The notes below the pieces were generated by a model. It was not told the origin of the DNA. It did no database searches and saw nothing but the letters and a program-made list of their open reading frames with translations. DNA of 14,020 nucleotides from Clostridiales bacterium UBA1316 (GTDB lineage: Bacteria; Bacillota; Clostridia; Oscillospirales; Oscillospiraceae), in NCBI GenBank assembly GCA_002307055.1, contig DBTM01000017.1, positions 1-14,020 on the forward strand. The letters are read 5' to 3'. Below, one piece after another: positions 1-6,813 of the stretch (position 1 is the first letter of the stretch; each line of letters begins with the position of its first letter). Both the position numbers and the translations under genes were made by a program.

Positions 1-14
1 TTGCTTAACGCGAC

Positions 15-43
15 TGAACAGTTACCTAAAAAGTAGATATAAT
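15..43 (+). promoter_or_regulatory. Possible sigma-70/SigA promoter
   Basis: A perfect -10 hexamer TATAAT lies at 38-43. Seventeen bases upstream is TGAACA at 15-20, which matches the -35 consensus TTGACA at four of six positions. The -10 overlaps the end of the first arm of the 40-bp repeat, as expected if the arms are operators. It points toward the NUDIX gene about 240 bp away, a long leader, so it may instead serve a different transcript. It is a sequence match only, in AT-rich DNA where chance matches are common. Confidence 0.35.
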
Positions 44-109
44 AATGTCACAAAAAATATCTACCTTTGAAAATAGATATTAAATTGACGTCATAAGTAT
101 CTACTTTAA
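30..109. repeat. Two tandem 40-bp units with inverted arms (operator-like)
   Basis: AAAGTAGATAT at 30-40 is answered by ATATCTACCTTT at 57-68 in inverse orientation. The pattern recurs exactly 40 bp further on, as AAAATAGATAT at 70-80 and GTATCTACTTT at 97-107. Left arms match at 10 of 11 bases and right arms share TATCTAC, while the DNA between the arms has diverged. Conserved arms with free spacers and a 40-bp period suggest binding sites for a dimeric or cooperative DNA-binding protein. The protein and the regulated gene are unknown. Confidence 0.6.
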
Positions 110-175
110 AGACATCACTAATCACATCTATAACGCACACGGTTTGAAATAGCAAGTGACTTGAGGATAGCCTGT

Positions 176-199
176 CCCATTTCTGTATGCCAGAATGGG
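176..199. repeat. Short imperfect hairpin
   Basis: CCCATTTCTG (176-185) and CAGAATGGG (191-199) can pair over nine positions with one bulged base, leaving a 5-base loop. No T-run follows on either strand, so it does not look like an intrinsic terminator. It could be a structured leader element or chance. Confidence 0.35.
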
Positions 200-270
200 C
201 CTCGAATTATAAGTACATTTGAACACATACTATCGCCGTTACGGTGAAAACAATTTTATACATTTACATC

Positions 271-276
271 AGGGGG
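271..276 (+). promoter_or_regulatory. Ribosome binding site deciding the NUDIX start
   Basis: AGGGGG nine bases before ATG 286 favours this start over the upstream in-frame GTG at 244. Confidence 0.65.
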
Positions 277-285
277 TATATTTGC

Positions 286-819
286 ATGGCTGAATTATGG
301 GATATTCTTGACATCAACGGCGAAAAGACCGGGCGCGTCATCGAGCGCGGACAGCCCATGTATGACGGCGAATACCACCTATCCGTCCACGTCTGGATTC
401 ACAACCAGAAGGGCGAATGGTTGATATCCAAACGGTCGCCTGAAAAGAAGACGTCCCCGAACATTTGGGAGGCGTGCGGGGGGGCCGCCATTGCCGGAGA
501 GGACAGCCTGACGACCGTGCTCCGGGAAACCAAAGAAGAGTTGGGAATCACCCTTGACCCGAGCAAAGGACGCCTGCTTACTACGATTGTCCACGAAAAC
601 CAGCACCCGCCAGGCGGTTCCTGCAGGGCGGACGTCTGGATATTTCCCCACGACTGCCCCATCGAAAATATCATTTTACAGCCCGGCGAGACCTGCGACG
701 CGCGGTGGGAAAACGCCGATGCCATCCGCGCCATGATAGCGTCCGGCGATTTCGTAAATGAAACTAACTTTGATGAATTTGTCATAAACTCAATGTCTGA
801 TACACATCGTCAAGTGTGA
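286..819 (+). CDS. NUDIX hydrolase
   Basis: The 177-residue protein has a complete NUDIX box at residues 66-88: G66, five residues, E72, seven residues, then RETKEELGI. The glutamates of REXXEE bind the divalent metal used to cleave nucleoside-diphosphate-linked substrates. The N-terminus (MAELWDILDINGEKTGRV) and the GGAAIAGEDSL segment resemble the bacterial subgroup often annotated as isopentenyl-diphosphate isomerase-like NUDIX proteins. The true substrate cannot be read from sequence, and real isomerase activity is doubtful. The start is taken at ATG 286 because AGGGGG (271-276) sits nine bases upstream and the family begins here. A GTG at 244 in the same frame would add 14 hydrophobic residues and has no good ribosome binding site. 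The next gene starts 28 bases after the stop, so co-transcription is likely. Confidence 0.9.
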   Translation: MAELWDILDINGEKTGRVIERGQPMYDGEYHLSVHVWIHNQKGEWLISKRSPEKKTSPNIWEACGGAAIAGEDSLTTVLRETKEELGITLDPSKGRLLTTIVHENQHPPGGSCRADVWIFPHDCPIENIILQPGETCDARWENADAIRAMIASGDFVNETNFDEFVINSMSDTHRQV

Positions 820-847
820 AGATGATATAACAAAGGAGTGAACCCCA

Positions 848-1870
848 TTGCTGGATTTCAAAAACTATATAAATCGGCCGGAGTATGATTTCCTTCGGGA
901 TAATCCGCATTTGGGGAAGAATGTACTGTTTGTGACGTTGGGCGGCAGTTATGCTTATGGGACGAATGTTGAGGGCTCGGATGTTGACCTCAGGGGCTGC
1001 GCTTTGAACAGCAGGGCGGAGCTGCTGAGGATGTCGGGGTTTGAGCAGGTGGTGGACACGAACACCGATACGACAATATATAGCTTTATGAAGCTGATTG
1101 AGCTTATAACGAGCTGCAACCCCAACACCATTGAGATGCTGGGGTGCAGGCGCGAGGATTATTGTTTAATGACGGGCATCGGGCAGGAACTGCTGGATAA
1201 CCGGAAAATGTTTCTGTCCAAATTGGCGGTGCAGTCCTTCAGCGGTTTTGCCAATCAGCAGCTGCGGCGGCTGGAAAACGCGCTCGCGCGGGACACCTAT
1301 CCGCAGGCGGAAAAAGAGCGGCATATTCTCGGGTCGTGCCGGTCGGCGATGGCGGATTTCAAGAACAGATATGAGGAGTTCCCGGAGGGGTCTATCAAGC
1401 TCCATATAGAAAAATCTGAGCGTGAGGATTTGGAATCAGAGATATTCGCCGATGTGCACTTGACGAATTATCCGCTGCGGGATTATATAAGCATATGGGC
1501 GGATATGAATAACATCGTCAAGGACTATGCCAAGCTGAATAAAAGAAACCGCAAAAAGGACGAAGCGCATCTGAATAAGCATGCCATGCACCTCGTCCGG
1601 CTGTTCCTGATGTGCCTGGATATTCTGGAGAAGGAAGAGATTATTACATACAGAGAGCAGGACCGCGCGCTGCTGATGTCCATCAGGGGCGGCGCGTATC
1701 AGAAAGAAGACGGGACATACAAGCCGGACTTTTTTGAGCTGATTGACGCGCTTGAAAAAAGAGTCGCGTATGCCGCGGCAAATACCGGGCTGCCGGAGCA
1801 GCCGGATTATATAAAAATTGATGAATTTGTGCTGAGTGCCAACGAAAGAGTGATAAATAATGCCTTTTAA
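848..1870 (+). CDS. Polymerase-beta-type nucleotidyltransferase (COG3541/RlaP-like)
   Basis: The 340-residue cytosolic protein carries the polymerase-beta nucleotidyltransferase signature: G32-G-S34, then D45-V-D47 in GSDVDLRG, the pair of aspartates expected to bind catalytic metal. Spacing and context (LGGSYAYGTNVEGSDVDLRG) match the COG3541/PF10127 family, which includes RlaP proteins linked to RNA ligase repair systems. The remainder is mostly helical and charged, with no other domain I can name. The start is TTG 848, with AAGGAG at 833-838 nine bases upstream; no ATG fits as well. The gene overlaps the CCA-adding enzyme gene by 11 bp, so the two are probably translationally coupled and functionally linked in RNA 3'-end metabolism. 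Family placement is fairly sure. Substrate and reaction (nucleotide addition to RNA or to another acceptor) are inference. Confidence 0.8.
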   Translation: MLDFKNYINRPEYDFLRDNPHLGKNVLFVTLGGSYAYGTNVEGSDVDLRGCALNSRAELLRMSGFEQVVDTNTDTTIYSFMKLIELITSCNPNTIEMLGCRREDYCLMTGIGQELLDNRKMFLSKLAVQSFSGFANQQLRRLENALARDTYPQAEKERHILGSCRSAMADFKNRYEEFPEGSIKLHIEKSEREDLESEIFADVHLTNYPLRDYISIWADMNNIVKDYAKLNKRNRKKDEAHLNKHAMHLVRLFLMCLDILEKEEIITYREQDRALLMSIRGGAYQKEDGTYKPDFFELIDALEKRVAYAAANTGLPEQPDYIKIDEFVLSANERVINNAF

Positions 1871-3203
1871 AATATCGGAAAAGGCCCAGAAAATAATAGA
1901 TGCGCTCAATCAAAATGGTTTCGACGCCTATATTGTCGGCGGATGTGTGCGTGATAGCTTGCTTGGCCTTGCGCCGTCTGACTGGGATATCTGCACCTCA
2001 GCCACGCCGGAGCAAATGAAGCGGTGCTTTATTAACTGGCGCGTTATTGAAACAGGGATCAAGCATGGCACGCTCACGGTTGTTATGGAAAGTGAACCGT
2101 TTGAGGTGACGACCTACCGGATTGACGGCGCGTATCTGGATAACAGGCACCCTGAGGAGGTTGTGTTTGTTGACAGCCTGACGGAGGATCTGGCCAGGCG
2201 CGACTTTACGATTAACGCGATGGCGTATAACGATGAAAAAGAACTTGTCGATCCATTTGACGGCGTCAAGGATTTGACTTCAAAACTGATCAGATGCGTC
2301 GGAGACCCGGATAAAAGATTTCATGAGGATGCCCTGAGAATTATCAGGGCATTAAGGTTTGCGTCTGTGTATCAGTTTGAAATCGCCCAGGCAACCGCAG
2401 CAAGCATCCACAGCAATAAGGACCTGCTGAAAAACATCGCCGCCGAGCGGATCAACGCGGAATTCTGCAAGCTGCTTTGCGGCCTGGGAGCGGCAGACAT
2501 ACTGAGAAATTACGTTGATGTCCTGACGGTGTTTATACCTGAAATAATGCCGATGATCGGCTTTAAACAGGAAAATCCCTATCATGGCTACGACGTTTGG
2601 GAGCACACGATTATCAGCGTAACCAGTGCTCCCAAAGACATTTTATTAAGATGGACGATGCTGCTGCATGATATAGCAAAGCCGATGTGCTTTACGCGCG
2701 ATGCCAATGGGATCGGCCATTTTTACGGCCATCCGCCTAAAAGCGCCGAAATCGCCGAGCAGATCATGAAGCGCCTGCGGTTTGACAACGCGACGGCGGA
2801 AACAGTCAAAACACTCATTTTGTATCATGATGTGGATTTGCTGCCGACGTCCGGAGCGGTTAAAAAGCTGCTGAATAAAGTCGGCCCGGAAAACGCCGAG
2901 CGGCTGCTGTCCGTTAAAGCGGCGGATTACAGCGCACAGAATCCCGAATATTTTATACAGCGCGTCTTAAAGCTCGATGAATTCCGAAAAAAACTGAATA
3001 CAGTGCTGAAAGAGGCGCAGTGCTTCTCTCTTGCGGACCTGGCCGTGGACGGCAGGGACCTGATGGCTGCCGGAGTACCGCAGGGCGCCAAAATCGGTGA
3101 GATTCTGAACACTCTGCTGAGCAGGGTGATAGCCGAAGAGCTTGCCAATGATAAGGAAGTATTATTAAATGCCGCGAAATTGATCAAAGATAATTATAAG
3201 TGA
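1860..3203 (+). CDS. cca: CCA-adding tRNA nucleotidyltransferase with HD domain
   Basis: The enzyme adds or repairs the 3'-terminal CCA of tRNAs from CTP and ATP in the cytosol. The 447-residue protein shows the class II layout. The catalytic head has GGCVRD at 27-32 and DWDICTSA at 41-48, with metal-binding D41 and D43. RRDFTINAM follows at 113-121. The nucleotide-selecting EDALR is at 156-160, followed by IIRALRFA. A C-terminal HD domain has H249 and H270-D271 (LLHDIAKP), as in bacterial CCA enzymes with added phosphohydrolase activity. Length is normal for the family. The ATG lies inside the end of the preceding nucleotidyltransferase gene. The stop is 4 bp from the stop of the convergent glycyl radical enzyme gene, with no terminator hairpin between. 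Confidence 0.95.
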   Translation: MPFKISEKAQKIIDALNQNGFDAYIVGGCVRDSLLGLAPSDWDICTSATPEQMKRCFINWRVIETGIKHGTLTVVMESEPFEVTTYRIDGAYLDNRHPEEVVFVDSLTEDLARRDFTINAMAYNDEKELVDPFDGVKDLTSKLIRCVGDPDKRFHEDALRIIRALRFASVYQFEIAQATAASIHSNKDLLKNIAAERINAEFCKLLCGLGAADILRNYVDVLTVFIPEIMPMIGFKQENPYHGYDVWEHTIISVTSAPKDILLRWTMLLHDIAKPMCFTRDANGIGHFYGHPPKSAEIAEQIMKRLRFDNATAETVKTLILYHDVDLLPTSGAVKKLLNKVGPENAERLLSVKAADYSAQNPEYFIQRVLKLDEFRKKLNTVLKEAQCFSLADLAVDGRDLMAAGVPQGAKIGEILNTLLSRVIAEELANDKEVLLNAAKLIKDNYK

Positions 3204-3207
3204 CCAA

Positions 3208-5613
3208 CTATATCTGAATATCCGTTCTATTAATAAGGTCGTCCTGCAGCGTCCTGCCCAGCTCGACGAAATAGGCCGAGAAGCCTGCAACGCGGACGAC
3301 GAGATCCTTATAATCGCCCGGTTTGGTCTGGGCATCCCGCAGGATATCGGAGCTGACCACATTGAATTGAACCTGCATACCGTCCATCTCAAAGAAAGCC
3401 TCGACAAAGCTGCGCAGCTTTTCAGCGCCGTCCGCGCCTTGGACGCAGCTGGGGTGGAATTTCATGGTGAACTGCATCCCGTTTGCGTAATTCCGCGGGT
3501 GCAGGGCCGCGATGGACTTGGCAACGCCTGTCGGGCCGTTCTTGTCGCAGGCTTGGGACGGGGAAGCGCCGTCCGAGGTCGGCTCACCGGCTTTACGGCC
3601 ATTTGGTGTGGCCCCTGTTGCCAACCCGAAAAGCACATGGAAGCCCGCTGTATACGAACCGGCTCTGTAGCTGCCGCGCGGCCCGGCGAATGTGTCCACC
3701 TTGGCGGTGTACAGGTCGGACACGAAGCTGGCTAGTTCGTCGGCATAGGGGTCACCGTTGCCGAAGTGGGGGACCTCGTTGACGGCGCGCTGGCGCAGGG
3801 CTTCGCAGCCTTCCCAATTCGCTTTGAGCGCATCCAGGAGCTCCCGGCCGGTGCAGAGCTTTTTGTCGAATACCAAATATTTAATCGCCGCCAGAGAGTC
3901 GACGCACGTTCCGAGCGCGACAATCACATTGCCTGTTGAATTGTACTTGGCTCCGCCCGTCAACATGTCGCGGCTGTTTTCCATGCAGCCGTCCATCGTA
4001 GCCGAAGCCATCGGCAGAGGTACCTGCGGATTACCGACGTATTCCGTCAGATTGTTAAACGTCAGGAACCAATCCATAAAATAATTCAGCTGCTTGGAAA
4101 AGGCTGCTTTCACGTCCTCAAAGGAGGTCATATCATATAGGAACCCCGTATGTAAACCGCCCTGCTGACCGGTCGTGATGTTTTTACCGTCGTTGATCGC
4201 CTGGAGGACGAGGTTGGCGCTGTTGAAAAACGATTTCGAGAACGGGCCTGAAACATTGGCAAACTCGCAGCCGGAGCCGCTGAGCTCCACACACCCGATG
4301 ACGCAGAAGTTGCGCGCGTCCTCAAGGGTTAAGCCCTTATTGTGCAGCATGCTGATGACCATGTCGGCGTTGTCGAGGGTTGGGTTTCCGCCGACCAGCC
4401 GCGATGTTTCGATGCCGGCTTCCCAGAGCGCTTTCGGCGAATCCTTGTGCAGGCAGAGGGACAAGGTCGGATCGTGCAGAATCAGGCGGGCGATGGCTTG
4501 AAGCGTCATATAGGTTGCTTCATTTGTCGCGTCGGACCCGTCTTTTTTGCGCCCGGCGAGTGTCAGGCGCATATTGCCCGTGTAAGCACCGGCAATGACC
4601 GCGGCGGAACCCGGCATCCCCGACATGACCTCGGCGACCTTCAGGCAAAAGCAGTCAATAAGCTCCTGGGCTTCTTCTTTTGTGATCGTGCCGCTGCTGA
4701 GCTCGGATTCGAGATAGCCGCCGACATGCTGATCCAGCCGCCCGATTGTCTGACCGCCGAAGGTGCCTTCCAGGCACAGAATCAAATGATAGAGGAACAC
4801 AGCCTGCACCGCGTCGCGGAAACTCCGTACCGGATTTTCCATAATCCAGTTCAGCGTGTCGGCCATCGCCATAAGCTCCCGGCGGCGGCTGCCGTCAGGC
4901 AGCGCATCGGCCTGGCGCAGGGCTTCGGCCCCAAGGCGTTTTGAGAAGATGATAGCCGCGTCGCAGCAAATCTCTACGGCTTTGTAGAAATAGAACTTTT
5001 CAGCATCGTTCCCGCGGATGTTGGCACGCAGCGCTTCAAGCGCCTGCTGTGCTTCTTTTTTGACCGCGCCGAGTCCCTTCTTCAAAAGCTTCTCGTAATT
5101 GGCGTTGAAATGACCGTGATGCGCGGCGAACTTCAGCGGGTCGTACGGGATAACATTGGCAGTGGCGAGGCTGGCAAGCTCCTCCGGCATTGTGAACTGC
5201 AGAAAGGCTGAATGGTTCTTGTCAGTCCAGAAATCCGCGACGGAGAGCAGATAGTCCCGGTCCTCCTGCGGTATGCTGAATTTGCCCTCGGCGAAAGTCC
5301 GGTTGTCAAAGCTGCCGTTTTTTAGCTCCTCCGGCAGCCAGCCGATGCCATTGTATTCAACGGCGAGAACAGCACCTCTATAATACTTTCCACTGTTGCC
5401 GGCAATCAGCTCATCGTCCTCAATACGGACGGTCATCTTACTGAGGATTTCGTGGAGCGCTTTTGCCCGTCGTATGATAGGGACCTCGTGCAGGCTTGTT
5501 TTGTAGTATTCCGTCACAATTTTCGTGCGCTCGCAATCGCCCGTGGGCAGACTGTCCCTGTATCTTTCACGCATTTTCCGTACGCGCGGCGTTATTGGGC
5601 TCAGCGTATACAT
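3208..5613 (-). CDS. Glycyl radical enzyme (PFL/dehydratase-like), substrate unassigned
   Basis: This 801-residue oxygen-sensitive enzyme has both halves of the glycyl radical machinery. The thiyl loop is IGCVE with C441 and E443. The C-terminal radical loop is RVAGFSAYF with G777, 24 residues from the end. The N-terminal PFL-like domain includes HHGHFNANYEKLL (H168 near the position of a substrate-binding His in glycerol dehydratase) and TIGRLDQ; TPNGRKAGEPTSDGASPSQ lies before the radical loop. The single Cys followed by V-E points to the dehydratase/C-X lyase branch rather than true pyruvate formate-lyase, which has two adjacent Cys. GCVE is followed by L-S-G-S-G-C, not the P usual in diol dehydratases, and no Asp follows in the next 30 residues, so the substrate is open. 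ATG 5613 has AGGGGG at 5623-5628, nine bases away. It lies 26 bp downstream of the aldo/keto reductase gene, so they probably share a transcript. No radical SAM activase is in the window. Confidence 0.9.
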   Translation of the reverse strand: MYTLSPITPRVRKMRERYRDSLPTGDCERTKIVTEYYKTSLHEVPIIRRAKALHEILSKMTVRIEDDELIAGNSGKYYRGAVLAVEYNGIGWLPEELKNGSFDNRTFAEGKFSIPQEDRDYLLSVADFWTDKNHSAFLQFTMPEELASLATANVIPYDPLKFAAHHGHFNANYEKLLKKGLGAVKKEAQQALEALRANIRGNDAEKFYFYKAVEICCDAAIIFSKRLGAEALRQADALPDGSRRRELMAMADTLNWIMENPVRSFRDAVQAVFLYHLILCLEGTFGGQTIGRLDQHVGGYLESELSSGTITKEEAQELIDCFCLKVAEVMSGMPGSAAVIAGAYTGNMRLTLAGRKKDGSDATNEATYMTLQAIARLILHDPTLSLCLHKDSPKALWEAGIETSRLVGGNPTLDNADMVISMLHNKGLTLEDARNFCVIGCVELSGSGCEFANVSGPFSKSFFNSANLVLQAINDGKNITTGQQGGLHTGFLYDMTSFEDVKAAFSKQLNYFMDWFLTFNNLTEYVGNPQVPLPMASATMDGCMENSRDMLTGGAKYNSTGNVIVALGTCVDSLAAIKYLVFDKKLCTGRELLDALKANWEGCEALRQRAVNEVPHFGNGDPYADELASFVSDLYTAKVDTFAGPRGSYRAGSYTAGFHVLFGLATGATPNGRKAGEPTSDGASPSQACDKNGPTGVAKSIAALHPRNYANGMQFTMKFHPSCVQGADGAEKLRSFVEAFFEMDGMQVQFNVVSSDILRDAQTKPGDYKDLVVRVAGFSAYFVELGRTLQDDLINRTDIQI

Positions 5614-5639
5614 CCTACAAATCCCCCTTAATTAAGTAA

Positions 5640-6761
5640 CTAGTATTTCGGCATGTTTTTCATGGCTTCAGTCAGCTGCGCCATGATATCCGGGATCACG
5701 ATATTCTGCGGGCAATGTTCAGAACAGACGCCGCAGGCGATACAGTCGGCGGGCTTTTTGCCGGCGGGCAGCGCGTACAGAGCGCCGAGCGACATTGGGC
5801 CGTTGAGCTTAAAGCTGTTATACGCTTCCATCAGCTTTGGAATGTCAAGCCCCTGCGGGCAGGTGTCGCAGCAATAACGGCACGCGGTGCAGGGCACCGA
5901 TATCGAGCTGCGGAATAGCTCGCAGGCATCCATCAGCTGCTTTTCCTGCGCATCGGTCAGCATCTTGCCGTCATCAAATGTTGCGACATTGTCTGTAATC
6001 TGCTCCATGTTGGACATACCGCTGAGAATAACCTGAACATTAGGCAGACGCATAATCCACCGGAACGCCCAGGACGCAACGCTCCATTCCGGCTGCGCTT
6101 TTTTGAGCAGACTGTCCGCCTCCGGGCTGAGCGAAGCAAGCCTGCCGCCGCGCACCGGCTCCATCACCATGATGGGGATGTTATGCTTTGTCAGAATCTC
6201 ATACTGGCTTTTGGCGGTAGCTGCTATCCAGTCGAGATAATTGAGCTGGATCTGCGCGAAATCCCATTCGCGGAAGGCGGCAACGCGCTCAAGCGCCTCG
6301 ACGCTGGCATGGGAGGAGAAACCGAAGTACTTGATGCGCCCGGCTGTTTTCTGCTCCATAAAATAGTCGATGCAGCCGCCATTGAGATAGGTGTCGATGC
6401 TCATATCGAACATGCCGTGCAGCAGATAGAAGTCGATATAATCCGTGTCCAAACGTTTGAGCTGCTCTTCAAATACGGCTTTGTAATCGGGATTTCCCAT
6501 CGCCATATACTTGGTTGCTATGTAGTAGCTGCTGCGTGGATATTTTTTCAACGCTTCACCGAGGAACTTTTCCGAATCGCCGCCATGGTACACGTACGCG
6601 GTATCGAAATAGTTGATGCCGTGGGAAATGGCGTAGTCGATAATTTTCTGCGCCTGGGCCCTGTCGACAGCCGCGCTCCGACCTTCGCCTATTGTCGGCA
6701 GGCGCATGTTGCCCATACCAAGGCGGGACAGACTGATGTCTTTAAATGGCTTGTAAATCAT
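5640..6761 (-). CDS. Aldo/keto reductase with two C-terminal [4Fe-4S] motifs
   Basis: The 373-residue cytosolic oxidoreductase has an AKR barrel (about residues 1-265) with the expected catalytic tetrad: D53 and Y58 (FDTAYVYHGG), K84 (ATKYMAMG) and H115 (YLLHGM). A ferredoxin-like tail follows. The first cluster motif is C291-x2-C294-x2-C297 with C301-P, and the second is C340-x2-C343-x2-C346-x3-C350-P. This architecture is common in anaerobic clostridia. It suggests electron exchange between NAD(P)H or ferredoxin and an aldehyde or ketone, but the substrate is not known. AGGGAG lies seven bases before the ATG. The gene is 52 bp downstream of GH13 (an AT-rich gap) and 26 bp upstream of the glycyl radical enzyme. 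An aldehyde made by the latter is an attractive but unproven substrate. Confidence 0.92.
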   Translation of the reverse strand: MIYKPFKDISLSRLGMGNMRLPTIGEGRSAAVDRAQAQKIIDYAISHGINYFDTAYVYHGGDSEKFLGEALKKYPRSSYYIATKYMAMGNPDYKAVFEEQLKRLDTDYIDFYLLHGMFDMSIDTYLNGGCIDYFMEQKTAGRIKYFGFSSHASVEALERVAAFREWDFAQIQLNYLDWIAATAKSQYEILTKHNIPIMVMEPVRGGRLASLSPEADSLLKKAQPEWSVASWAFRWIMRLPNVQVILSGMSNMEQITDNVATFDDGKMLTDAQEKQLMDACELFRSSISVPCTACRYCCDTCPQGLDIPKLMEAYNSFKLNGPMSLGALYALPAGKKPADCIACGVCSEHCPQNIVIPDIMAQLTEAMKNMPKY

Positions 6762-6813
6762 GATTTTTCTCCCTTTATTATAAATTTTATTTTACTTATT
6801 ATTATCGTTGGTT

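Larger units (their letters stand above)
1..285. other. Leader/intergenic region before the NUDIX gene
   Basis: This is the longest stretch without a gene. The left part (about 15-109) is AT-rich and holds a possible promoter and two 40-bp repeat units with inverted arms, listed separately. TGACGTCA at 86-93 is a perfect 8-bp palindrome lying between the arms of the second unit. A hairpin sits at 176-199. The final part contains the ribosome binding site of the NUDIX gene. No RNA gene or convincing small ORF was recognised. Confidence 0.6.

Noticed and set aside
176..199. Terminator or riboswitch in the NUDIX leader
   Set aside because: A single imperfect hairpin without a T-tract, and no recognisable riboswitch core.
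244..285. Longer NUDIX protein starting at GTG 244
   Set aside because: It adds 14 atypical hydrophobic residues, lacks a ribosome binding site, and ATG 286 has AGGGGG at nine bases and a family-like N-terminus.
4342..4944. 200-codon plus-strand open frame inside the glycyl radical enzyme gene
   Set aside because: It is the shadow of a conserved enzyme with intact active-site loops.
5627..5636. CTTAATTAAG palindrome between reductase and glycyl radical enzyme genes
   Set aside because: A short AT-rich palindrome in a 26-bp gap that overlaps the ribosome binding site; likely chance.
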